Positions 1 to 5,568 of a stretch of 7,137 bases of DNA are shown piece after piece (position 1 is the stretch's first letter; every line of letters starts with the position of its first letter). This stretch comes from Anaerolineae bacterium (lineage in GTDB: Bacteria; Chloroflexota; Anaerolineae; Aggregatilineales; Phototrophicaceae). Made by a program: the position numbers and the translations under genes. Below the pieces are notes generated by a model. The model saw only the letters and a program-made list of their open reading frames with translations. It searched no databases and had not been told where the DNA came from. The stretch is taken from NCBI GenBank assembly GCA_020848855.1, contig JADLHH010000161.1:1-7137 (forward strand). Direction: 5' to 3'.

Positions 1-423
1 CCCGTCCAGGCTCATCATCCGCAGGGCGCTGTGCACCTTCTCGCGGATGGCGTTTTTGGAAAGCCGGCGGGTTTGCAGCCCGTAGGCGACGTTATCGAAG
101 ACCGACATGTGGGGAAACAGCGCGTAATTCTGGAAAACCAGCGCCATATCGCGCTTATTGGGCGCCTGATAGGTGATGTCTTTTCCGTCGAGAATGATGC
201 TGCCCTGGGTTGGCATCTCGAAACCGGCGATCATGCGTAGGGTGGTGGTCTTGCCGCAGCCAGACGGACCGAGCAGCGTGACGAATTCGCCGGATTTGAT
301 CTCCAGATTAACATCATCGACGGCAAGGACAACCCCGCTGCCGCCTCGATCCTGGAACTGCTTCGAGATGTGGTCGAGCTTCAGGCGGACTTCCGCGAAC
401 GACGCGGCGGTTGGCGTGCTCAC
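1..423 (-). CDS. ABC transporter ATP-binding protein, AfuC/FbpC-like (partial, N-terminal 141 residues)
   Basis: This is the nucleotide-binding subunit that would power the importer encoded just upstream, acting as a dimer on the cytoplasmic face of the permease. Translating the minus strand from a GTG at 423-421 gives 141 residues before the window edge. They contain the Walker A loop GPSGCGKTT (residues 52-60) and the Q-loop in VFQNYALFPHMSV (Gln98), in the style of the iron/polyamine/sugar-phosphate ATPase group (FbpC, PotA, AfuC). The ABC signature, Walker B and any C-terminal regulatory domain lie outside the window. The GTG start is chosen because GGAGG lies six bases before it. The start shares one base with the permease stop (TAGTG), so translation is probably coupled. 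This frame was read directly from the sequence. Family certainty is high; the transported substrate cannot be told from this subunit. Confidence 0.95.
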   Translation of the reverse strand, partial: MSTPTAASFAEVRLKLDHISKQFQDRGGSGVVLAVDDVNLEIKSGEFVTLLGPSGCGKTTTLRMIAGFEMPTQGSIILDGKDITYQAPNKRDMALVFQNYALFPHMSVFDNVAYGLQTRRLSKNAIREKVHSALRMMSLDG

Positions 424-2159
424 TACTGGCCTCCCTCGATGCTGCGTTCCGCGCCGGTGCGCGAGCCAATAATCAGGTACATGCCACCGATAGCGACCAG
501 AACAATCACAATCAACAAGGTACAGTAGGCAAAGGCATTGCCGTAACGCCCGTTTTCGACTTCATTCAATATTTGTTGGGTCATGATCTTGGTCTGCGGC
601 GTCGTGAGAAAGACAATGGCGGAGATGGTCGTCATCGAACGGGCGAACGCGTAAATCAAGCCAGCGAGAAATGCCGGGCGGATCAGCGGGAGCGTGATGC
701 GCCGGAACGTGCGCACGTTATCCGCGCCGAGGCTGACGGAGGCTTCCTCAATCGCCGGGTCGATCTGCGCGAGCGCGGCAGTTCCCGAACGCAGGGCTGC
801 CGGAACGCTGCGGGTGATGTAGACCAGCACGATCGCCACCGCCCCGCCGATCAAGCCCTGTCCGCCCGTGAGCTTGGGTATCAGGACGATTTCTCCCAGC
901 ACCGGCAGGGTGACGGTGATCGGGTTGTTGTAGACCAGCAGATAGCCGATGCCGATGATCGTGCCGGGGACAGCGATACCAAGCATGGTCGCGAAGTCGA
1001 GCGCAGCACGCCCCGGCAGGCGCGTCCGCGCGACCAGAAAAGCGATCACCATGCCGATGAGACCGGCGAGCGGCGTGGCAATCACCGAAAGGCGGGTCGT
1101 GTCTTCCATCGCTTTGCGACCCAGCCCATTGATGACAAAGTCGAAATGCTCCAGCGTCAGGGTTTCGTTGACGCCGGGCACTTTGGTGAACGCGCCGATG
1201 ATGATCGTGGCGTACAACAAAACGATCAGCAGGCAGAGGAACATCACCAGCCCGAACAGCCCCCAGCGCACCAGCGGATTGCTGATCGTCTGGGGCGTGC
1301 CCGCCGGCTTGCCGGTGACCGAAACGACGCTGGTACGACCAATCCAGTAGCGCTGCACCATAAAAACCGTCAGCGACGGAATGAGCAAAATCAGGCACAG
1401 CACCGCCGCGCCGATCGGGTCGTAGAGACCGATGATCGTGATGTAAATGCGGGTCGCCAGCACTTCGTAGTTGCCGCCCAGCACCAGCGGATTACCCAGG
1501 TCGGCAATCGCTTCGACGAACAGCAGCAGAAACGAACTGGCGATGCCCGGCGCCAGCATGGGCAGCGTGACCCTGCGAAAGGTGCGCCACTTGCCCGCGC
1601 CGAGGCTGGTCGAGGCTTCGTCCAGCGCGGGGTCGAGCGCCATCATCATGCCGCGCAGGTTGAGGTAGGCGACGGTGAAGAACGACAGCGCCAGCACCAT
1701 CGTCAAGCCGTCCAGCCCGTAGATGTCGTAGCGCACGCCGAAGACGCCGCGCGAAATAATCCCGCTGCGCCCGAACAGAACGATCATGGCGGTAGCGACG
1801 GCGAACGGCGGCGAAATGACCGGGAGCAGCGCGACGATGTGCATGAAGCGCTTGAACGGGACGTTCAGCTTGACCTGCACGAACGCAAACAGGAAGCCGA
1901 CCGCCGTGCCCAGCAGCGCCACCAGTATCCCCATGACTACTGTGTTCGTGATGATCGTCTGGTAGGTGGGGTCATTGATGTAGCGCCGGAAGAGCGGCAA
2001 GCCCTCTTCCGAGCCGCTCATGCTCACGGTCGCCAGCAGAGGCAGGATGACAGCCAGAAAAACAAAAATGATGATGACGATGGAGACAATTACCAGCAGC
2101 GGGTCTTGTGCAAACTGGCGAACCCGGCGAAGCTGTGACGCGCCTAGACTGGCTTGCAT
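423..2159 (-). CDS. ABC transporter permease, fused two-domain (AfuB/FbpB type)
   Basis: This is the membrane channel of the importer, 578 residues, with two binding-protein-dependent permease domains fused in one chain so that a single polypeptide replaces the usual dimer. Hydrophobic segments are visible throughout, starting at about residues 21-45, and are consistent with about 12 membrane spans. Each half carries the cytoplasmic EAA loop that docks the ATPase: EASTSLGAGKWRTFRRVTLP (181-200) and EASVSLGADNVRTFRRITLP (472-491). The length and double-domain layout match FbpB/AfuB-type permeases. The ATG at 2159 is preceded by GGAG at seven bases. The gene follows the binding-protein gene after 69 bases containing a strong hairpin and overlaps the ATPase gene by one base. 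The segment around 507-517 (RSMTTISAIVF) recalls AfuB and aminoethylphosphonate-type permeases, but that is from memory, not a search. Iron, sugar phosphate or phosphonate are all possible substrates. Confidence 0.95.
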   Translation of the reverse strand: MQASLGASQLRRVRQFAQDPLLVIVSIVIIIFVFLAVILPLLATVSMSGSEEGLPLFRRYINDPTYQTIITNTVVMGILVALLGTAVGFLFAFVQVKLNVPFKRFMHIVALLPVISPPFAVATAMIVLFGRSGIISRGVFGVRYDIYGLDGLTMVLALSFFTVAYLNLRGMMMALDPALDEASTSLGAGKWRTFRRVTLPMLAPGIASSFLLLFVEAIADLGNPLVLGGNYEVLATRIYITIIGLYDPIGAAVLCLILLIPSLTVFMVQRYWIGRTSVVSVTGKPAGTPQTISNPLVRWGLFGLVMFLCLLIVLLYATIIIGAFTKVPGVNETLTLEHFDFVINGLGRKAMEDTTRLSVIATPLAGLIGMVIAFLVARTRLPGRAALDFATMLGIAVPGTIIGIGYLLVYNNPITVTLPVLGEIVLIPKLTGGQGLIGGAVAIVLVYITRSVPAALRSGTAALAQIDPAIEEASVSLGADNVRTFRRITLPLIRPAFLAGLIYAFARSMTTISAIVFLTTPQTKIMTQQILNEVENGRYGNAFAYCTLLIVIVLVAIGGMYLIIGSRTGAERSIEGGQ

Positions 2160-2177
2160 TCGACCACTCCATGATGA

Positions 2178-2212
2178 TTCCGTGCGCCGCGAGCGAAACG
2201 CGGCGCACGGAA
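2178..2212 (-). repeat. Perfect 14-bp inverted repeat (hairpin) between binding-protein and permease genes
   Basis: TTCCGTGCGCCGCG (2178-2191) and its exact reverse complement (2199-2212) flank a seven-base loop (2192-2198). The stem is very GC-rich. It lies within the 69-base gap after the binding-protein stop and before the permease ribosome binding site. In the direction of transcription (minus) no run of T follows it, so it is not a classical intrinsic terminator. Hairpins at this place in binding-protein-dependent operons are known to protect the upstream message or reduce read-through, giving excess binding protein over membrane subunits. That role is inferred here. Confidence 0.85.
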
Positions 2213-2228
2213 CAAGTGCAAAGGAAGA

Positions 2229-3311
2229 TTATTCGGTCGGAGTGGGTGCAATTTCGGCGTCGAAGCGCTCGACAAGCGCCGTGCGGTTCGCGCCGGCTGC
2301 CTGGAAGTTGTAGTTGATCACGTTGATGTCCGCCAGATTGACCGACAGTTCGGAAACCGGCGTGTCGGGGTTGGTCGGCAGTTGCAGCGAATTCACCGTC
2401 TGACCAATCGCCTGCGCGTCAGCCGTCAGCGCCCAGTCGTACCACGCCTTCGCGGCTTCCAGTTCCGGCGCGCCCTTGATGATCGCCATACCGCCGATTT
2501 CGTAACCGGTGCCTTCTTCGGGGAAGGTCGTCGTCAGAATGCCTTCGAAGCCTTCCACCTGAAGCTTGGTGCAGTCATGCGAGAAGATGATCGCCACGGC
2601 GATTTCACCCTGTCCTGCCATCGTCCCTGGCGCAGCGCCGGAGCGCGTGTACTGGAGAATGTTCTGATGAAGCTGGGCGAAGTATTCGAACGCCGAGTCC
2701 ATCGCCGCTTCGGTCGGCGCGCCGCTCTCGTCGTAGCCGGAGCCGGCTTCCGCCGCTTCAAGCTCGTCGGCTTTCAGCGTCACGACCGTCCAGAAAGCCG
2801 TAAACGCCGTGCCAGAAGTGGCGGGGTGCGCCATCGCGACGTTCCCCTGCAGTTCGGGAACGAGCAGGTCCTGCCAGGATGTCGGGGCTTCGATGCCGAG
2901 TTCGTCCAGCAGTTCGACATTCGAGCAGAAGCCCAGCGCCCCTACGTAGACACCCGTCCAGTAGCCTTCCGCATCCTTGTACCCGTCGGGGATGGCTGCG
3001 GCGTTGGGGGATTCATACTGTTCGAGCAGCCCTTCGTCCTTGCCGGCGATGAAGGCGTCAGCAGGACCACCCCACCACACCGAAAATTCCGGGTTGTCCT
3101 GTGAAGCGCGAATACGCGCCAGCGATTCGCCCGACGACAGACGGACGTAGTTCGTGTCGATGCCGGTCTGCTCCTCGAACGCCTGCGTCATGGCAACGCA
3201 CCAGTCTTCCTGCGGCGTGCAGAGGACGGTCAGCGTCTGCTGAGCGGAGACGGAGCTGGCAGCCAGCACCATCAAGCCCAACAATACCAGTATTCTCGGT
3301 AGTCGATTCAT
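2229..3311 (-). CDS. ABC transporter substrate-binding protein, AfuA-like (sugar-phosphate/iron/phosphonate group)
   Basis: This exported solute receptor, 360 residues from the second of two adjacent ATGs, captures the ligand and delivers it to the permease. A Sec signal peptide is visible: basic N-terminus, hydrophobic core (about 7-18) and likely cleavage after Val-Ser-Ala (21-23). There is no lipobox cysteine. Motifs read from the sequence are SSGE (59-62), SGTA (166-169), QYTRSG (220-225), His245-Asp246 and EEGTGYEIGG (265-274). The His-Asp pair and the EGTGYE segment resemble AfuA-type proteins. The adjacent Tyr-Tyr pair of iron-binding FbpA is absent. An acidic low-complexity stretch occupies about 182-204. 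The second ATG (3309-3311) is preferred because AGGAG lies six bases from it but only three from the first (3312-3314). This is the first gene of the operon, with its own promoter. Family is confident; substrate is not. Confidence 0.9.
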   Translation of the reverse strand: MNRLPRILVLLGLMVLAASSVSAQQTLTVLCTPQEDWCVAMTQAFEEQTGIDTNYVRLSSGESLARIRASQDNPEFSVWWGGPADAFIAGKDEGLLEQYESPNAAAIPDGYKDAEGYWTGVYVGALGFCSNVELLDELGIEAPTSWQDLLVPELQGNVAMAHPATSGTAFTAFWTVVTLKADELEAAEAGSGYDESGAPTEAAMDSAFEYFAQLHQNILQYTRSGAAPGTMAGQGEIAVAIIFSHDCTKLQVEGFEGILTTTFPEEGTGYEIGGMAIIKGAPELEAAKAWYDWALTADAQAIGQTVNSLQLPTNPDTPVSELSVNLADINVINYNFQAAGANRTALVERFDAEIAPTPTE

Positions 3312-3317
3312 CATGAA

Positions 3318-3322
3318 CTCCT
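3318..3322 (-). promoter_or_regulatory. Ribosome binding site of the substrate-binding protein gene
   Basis: AGGAG on the minus strand lies three bases from the first ATG and six bases from the second of two consecutive ATGs. The six-base spacing is the normal one, so it decides in favour of the second start (3309-3311). Confidence 0.75.
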
Positions 3323-3336
3323 GCTGAATAGGTGGA

Positions 3337-3367
3337 AAGATTAAGTGACTTTAAGAACGCGTTAAAT
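3337..3367 (-). promoter_or_regulatory. TTAA-repeat box at the ABC operon promoter (putative operator, copy 1)
   Basis: Read on the minus strand from 3367, the block contains ATTTAACG, two bases, then TTCTTAAA, then a third CTTAA. The TTAA cores start on the plus strand at 3341, 3351 and 3362, about one helical turn apart (10 and 11 bases). The block begins directly after the -10 hexamer, so it covers the expected start of transcription. It matches the block at 3517-3549 in 16 of its first 18 bases. Direct repeats at 11-base spacing are typical of PhoB/PhoP-family sites, and CTTAA-like cores resemble cyanobacterial Pho boxes. The regulator here is unknown. Confidence 0.6.
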
Positions 3368-3396
3368 ACTATAGAGTTTATCCCTCGTTCATGCAA
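3368..3396 (-). promoter_or_regulatory. Sigma-70-like promoter of the ABC transporter operon
   Basis: On the minus strand, TTGCAT (3396-3391) and TATAGT (3373-3368) are separated by exactly 17 bases. TATAGT matches the -10 consensus at five of six positions. Transcription would start near 3361, giving a leader of about 50 bases before the binding-protein gene. Confidence 0.65.
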
Positions 3397-3501
3397 CAAA
3401 TTCCCCGCCCACACCCAAGCAACTCCTGCCGAGATTCGCGCGTGCCGCACCAAAACGTCGCCATCAGAGGGAAGTTCTCATTTTTCGTTCATAGCAGCAT
3501 G

Positions 3502-3530
3502 TTGATATTTTAAGAGATTTAACGTATTCT
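3502..3530 (+). promoter_or_regulatory. Sigma-70-like promoter of the DUF47-PiT pair
   Basis: TTGATA (3502-3507, five of six to consensus) and TATTCT (3525-3530, four of six) are 17 bases apart. Transcription would start near 3537, leaving a leader of about 120 bases before the ATG at 3660. The -10 hexamer lies inside the TTAA-repeat block. Confidence 0.5.
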
Positions 3531-3549
3531 TAAACTATCCTTAAAAATT
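3517..3549 (+). promoter_or_regulatory. TTAA-repeat box at the DUF47-PiT promoter (putative operator, copy 2)
   Basis: Three 11-base units in tandem, ATTTAACGTAT, TCTTAAACTAT and CCTTAAAAATT, place TTAA at 3519, 3530 and 3541, exactly one helical turn apart. A further TTAA lies at 3510. The first 18 bases match the block at the divergent promoter (3367 downward on the minus strand) at 16 positions. The block overlaps the predicted -10 and start site. A PhoB/PhoP-like response regulator is the leading guess from repeat spacing and gene context; it has not been shown. Confidence 0.6.
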
Positions 3550-3603
3550 CGATCCCTGTCGGATGCCGATAGTGCCGATGACATCTTCAGCACTGGACTC
3601 CGA

Positions 3604-3628
3604 CCCACCCGTTCTACCGGATGGTGGG
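3604..3628 (+). other. Small hairpin in the leader of the DUF47 gene
   Basis: CCCAC (3604-3608) can pair with GTGGG (3624-3628), and inside it CCG (3609-3611) with CGG (3618-3620), leaving a six-base loop and a three-base bulge. It lies about 30 bases before the start codon in the presumed leader RNA. It is not followed directly by a T-run, so it is not a terminator. A role in translation or RNA stability is possible but unsupported beyond the fold. Confidence 0.3.
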
Positions 3629-3659
3629 CGCGTCCAGCAGTTTTTATCTGGAGTAAGCC

Positions 3660-4310
3660 ATGAATGTTGTGACGACGCTTCGAGGCGGGCTGCGCGGCTG
3701 GTTTCAGCACAAGCCCAATCAGTTTATCGAGCGAATGCGCGAGCAGGCGTATATTGTCGCGCTGGGAGCCGAAGCGCTCGTTGACTACATGGAATACCCC
3801 AACAAGAAGAATGCGACCCGCGTTCGCGAACTCGAAAAGCAGGCGGATGAAGAACGTCGCATGTTGATCGACGATCTCAACCGCAGCTTCGTCACTCCAA
3901 TCGACCGCGAAGATTTGTTCTCGCTTTCTCGTGCGATTGACGACGTGCTCGATTACGCCTACTCGACCACCAGCGAAATGGATATCCTCAACGTCGCGCC
4001 GACGCCGCAGCTTTGCACGATGGCGCGCCTGCTGTGCGACAGCGCCGAAGAAATTCACCATGCGATGGCGCGCCTGGAGCAGCATCCGGGAGTCGCCGGT
4101 GACCACGCCATGCGCGTCAAGGCAATCGAGAACCGCATGGACACGCTTTACGCCGAAGCCTTAGCCAGCCTGTTTGACGAGCCGGACGACCTCAAGGAAC
4201 TCGTCAAGATGCTGAAACTGCGCGAAATCTACCGCCACATGTTCCACGCCGTCGGCAGCGCTGAGCAAGCCGCCAACATCATCGGCGACATCGTCATCAA
4301 GTTCTACTGA
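3660..4310 (+). CDS. DUF47 family (PhoU-like) protein, likely partner of the downstream permease
   Basis: This is a 216-residue all-helical cytoplasmic protein of the DUF47 (PhoU-divergent) family. The family is commonly encoded next to PiT-type transporters and is thought to modulate them. The hallmark block is clear at residues 57-100: ELEKQADEERR, then FVTPIDREDLFSLSRAIDDVLDYA, with the clustered Glu/Asp residues that in PhoU-like proteins bind metal. A second, weaker acidic repeat lies at 156-168 (IENRMDTLYAEAL). The length is normal for the family. The ATG is preceded by GGAG with six bases between. The permease start follows after 98 bases on the same strand with no terminator visible, so the two are probably co-transcribed. 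The gene has its own promoter with the TTAA-repeat box. Family assignment is confident; the regulatory role is from family knowledge. Confidence 0.94.
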   Translation: MNVVTTLRGGLRGWFQHKPNQFIERMREQAYIVALGAEALVDYMEYPNKKNATRVRELEKQADEERRMLIDDLNRSFVTPIDREDLFSLSRAIDDVLDYAYSTTSEMDILNVAPTPQLCTMARLLCDSAEEIHHAMARLEQHPGVAGDHAMRVKAIENRMDTLYAEALASLFDEPDDLKELVKMLKLREIYRHMFHAVGSAEQAANIIGDIVIKFY

Positions 4311-4408
4311 CGGCGGGCAGGCTCCCGGCAGCGGTCTGGGAAGCCGATCCATACCCTTCAGTCGCCAATTCCTGTATTCGCCTGCGTTTCAAAGATGGGT
4401 GCTGCGCG

Positions 4409-5404
4409 GTGGAAATTTCCCCGGTGCTGATATTACTCTTGCTGCTCCTCGCCATCCAGGATGTGCTCACCGGGATTTTCGGCGCGCCGAGCATCGTCGC
4501 CACGATGATCGCCTCACGGGCGATGAGTCCGCGCCGGGCAATTTACCTGTCAACGTTCGCGCAGCTCGTCGGTCCCCTTCTGCTGGGCGTTGCGGTCGCC
4601 AGCACCGTCGGCGAGCACGTCGTCCGGTCGCAGGGGATTACGACGGTGGAGTTGTGCGCGGCGCTCACGTCTACCATCTTCTGGATGATCCTGTCGTGGT
4701 ATCTGCGGATTCCATCCAGCTCGACCCACGCGCTGATCGGCGGGCTGGTCGGCGCGGTGCTGGCGGCGCTGGGTCCCTCGGCGATACAAATCGGCGGGCT
4801 GCTCAAGGTGATTATCAGCCTGACGCTCACAGCCCCGCTGGGCTTGATCGGCGGGTTTGTGGTGACACACTTCAACTACTGGCTGGTGCGCCGCGCCCAC
4901 CCGCAGGTCGCGCAGCGGTTCAACCAGGGGCAGTTGATCGCCTCGACGCTGCTGGGGTTTGCCATCGGCAGCACCAACGCCCAGAACGTGATGGGCATCA
5001 CCACCCTGGGGCTGGTCGTCGCCGGCGTTCAGCAGCAGTTCGAAGTGCCGACATGGGTGATCATCGGCAGCGCTATCTGCCTGGCGATGGGGAATCTGCT
5101 CGGCGGGATGCGCGTGATACACACCGTTGGCATGAAGTACTTCCGCATCCGCCCCATCCACGGGTTCAGCGCTGAAGTCTCGTCAGCGCTGATCATCGCG
5201 ATCAGCGCGCTGCTGGGCGGCAACGCCAGCACGACCCACGTCACCAGCATGTCAATCGTTGGCGCGGGTGCAGCCGAGCGCATCGCCATGGTGCGCTGGG
5301 GCGTCGTTCAGCGGGTGATCATCACCTGGCTGCTGACGATCCCGATGACGGCGCTGCTGGCAGGACTGCTGGTGCTGCTGCTCGGCGCGCTGGGGCTGCG
5401 CTAG
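4409..5404 (+). CDS. PiT-superfamily inorganic anion (phosphate-like) permease, divergent
   Basis: This is an integral membrane ion-coupled anion permease of 331 residues, the short form often paired with DUF47. It keeps the inverted-repeat PiT plan: serine-rich loops PSSSTHALIGG (102-112) in the first half and STTHVTS (274-280) in the second, with about ten hydrophobic spans. Aligned by eye with E. coli PitA, the signature NGxxDxxN of the first half reads TGIFGAPS (21-28), so its Asp is Gly25. The HGxND of the second half reads IGSTN (186-190), so Asn-Asp becomes Thr189-Asn190. Both ion/substrate-binding dyads are therefore altered. PiT-family members can carry other anions: B. subtilis CysP transports sulfate. 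The start is a GTG without a clear ribosome binding site; no better in-frame ATG exists upstream. Phosphate is likely from context but not assured. Confidence 0.87.
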   Translation: MEISPVLILLLLLLAIQDVLTGIFGAPSIVATMIASRAMSPRRAIYLSTFAQLVGPLLLGVAVASTVGEHVVRSQGITTVELCAALTSTIFWMILSWYLRIPSSSTHALIGGLVGAVLAALGPSAIQIGGLLKVIISLTLTAPLGLIGGFVVTHFNYWLVRRAHPQVAQRFNQGQLIASTLLGFAIGSTNAQNVMGITTLGLVVAGVQQQFEVPTWVIIGSAICLAMGNLLGGMRVIHTVGMKYFRIRPIHGFSAEVSSALIIAISALLGGNASTTHVTSMSIVGAGAAERIAMVRWGVVQRVIITWLLTIPMTALLAGLLVLLLGALGLR

Positions 5405-5452
5405 GGTTTCTGCCCCTTTCATCTTCTGCAGCAGCTTGCCCACTGGATTTGC

Positions 5453-5468
5453 CCTGTCCCCTGACAGG
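5453..5468 (+). terminator. Possible weak hairpin terminator after the PiT-like gene
   Basis: CCTGTC (5453-5458) and GACAGG (5463-5468) form a six-pair stem with a four-base loop, about 50 bases after the permease stop and just before the next promoter. No T-run follows, so intrinsic termination would be weak. Confidence 0.28.
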
Positions 5469-5487
5469 CTCGATTCAAGGCGATTAC

Positions 5488-5516
5488 TTGACATCCGAAA
5501 ATGGATTGATTATACT
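5488..5516 (+). promoter_or_regulatory. Near-consensus sigma-70 promoter of the epimerase-isomerase operon
   Basis: TTGACA (5488-5493) is a perfect -35 element. After exactly 17 bases comes TATACT (5511-5516), five of six to the -10 consensus. Transcription should start at about 5522-5524, giving a leader of roughly 45 bases to the ATG at 5569. Such a strong promoter combined with repeats over its start site suggests control by repression. Confidence 0.8.
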
Positions 5517-5517
5517 G

Positions 5518-5541
5518 ATCTAAACGATTATCTAAACGATT
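5518..5541 (+). repeat. Two perfect tandem 12-bp repeats over the transcription start (putative operator)
   Basis: ATCTAAACGATT occurs twice in a row (5518-5529 and 5530-5541), starting one base after the -10 element and so covering the predicted start. Each copy and its next base contain TAAACGATTA, an almost perfect palindrome around a central CG. LacI-family operators have this style, and LacI-type regulators commonly control sugar genes like those downstream. The identity of the regulator is an inference; the repeat itself is exact. Confidence 0.7.
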
Positions 5542-5568
5542 AAATTACTTGTTTCGCGGGGAACCGGC

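Larger units (their letters stand above)
3315..3659. other. Divergent intergenic control region
   Basis: This 345-base gap separates the minus-strand ABC operon from the plus-strand DUF47-PiT pair. Its two flanks are AT-rich compared with the genes. It holds a promoter for each direction, a matching TTAA-repeat block at each promoter and a small hairpin in the leader of the plus-strand gene. The middle (about 3400-3480) shows nothing I can assign. I see no convincing small gene. Confidence 0.85.

Noticed and set aside
411..2138. Long open reading frame (about 575 codons) on the plus strand opposite the permease gene
   Set aside because: Its product is dominated by Arg, Gln, His and Asp, with no recognisable domain, and it lies antisense to a clear membrane protein. 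This is the usual mirror of a GC-rich hydrophobic coding sequence.
2229..3311. Assignment as a ferric iron-binding protein (FbpA)
   Set aside because: The adjacent tyrosine pair of FbpA is missing, and the visible motifs fit AfuA-like proteins better. Iron is kept only as an alternative substrate.
3385..3492. Direct repeat TCGTTCAT at 3385-3392 and 3485-3492, exactly 100 bases apart
   Set aside because: Eight bases is short enough to occur by chance in this region, and the two copies hold different positions relative to the two promoters.
3563..3784. Small plus-strand open frame starting in the leader of the DUF47 gene
   Set aside because: It overlaps the DUF47 start in another frame, has no good ribosome binding site and encodes nothing recognisable.
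4399..5175. Second plus-strand frame overlapping the PiT-like gene
   Set aside because: It is Arg/Gly/Ala-rich and lacks family motifs, while the other frame encodes a clear PiT-type membrane protein with conserved serine-threonine-histidine loops.
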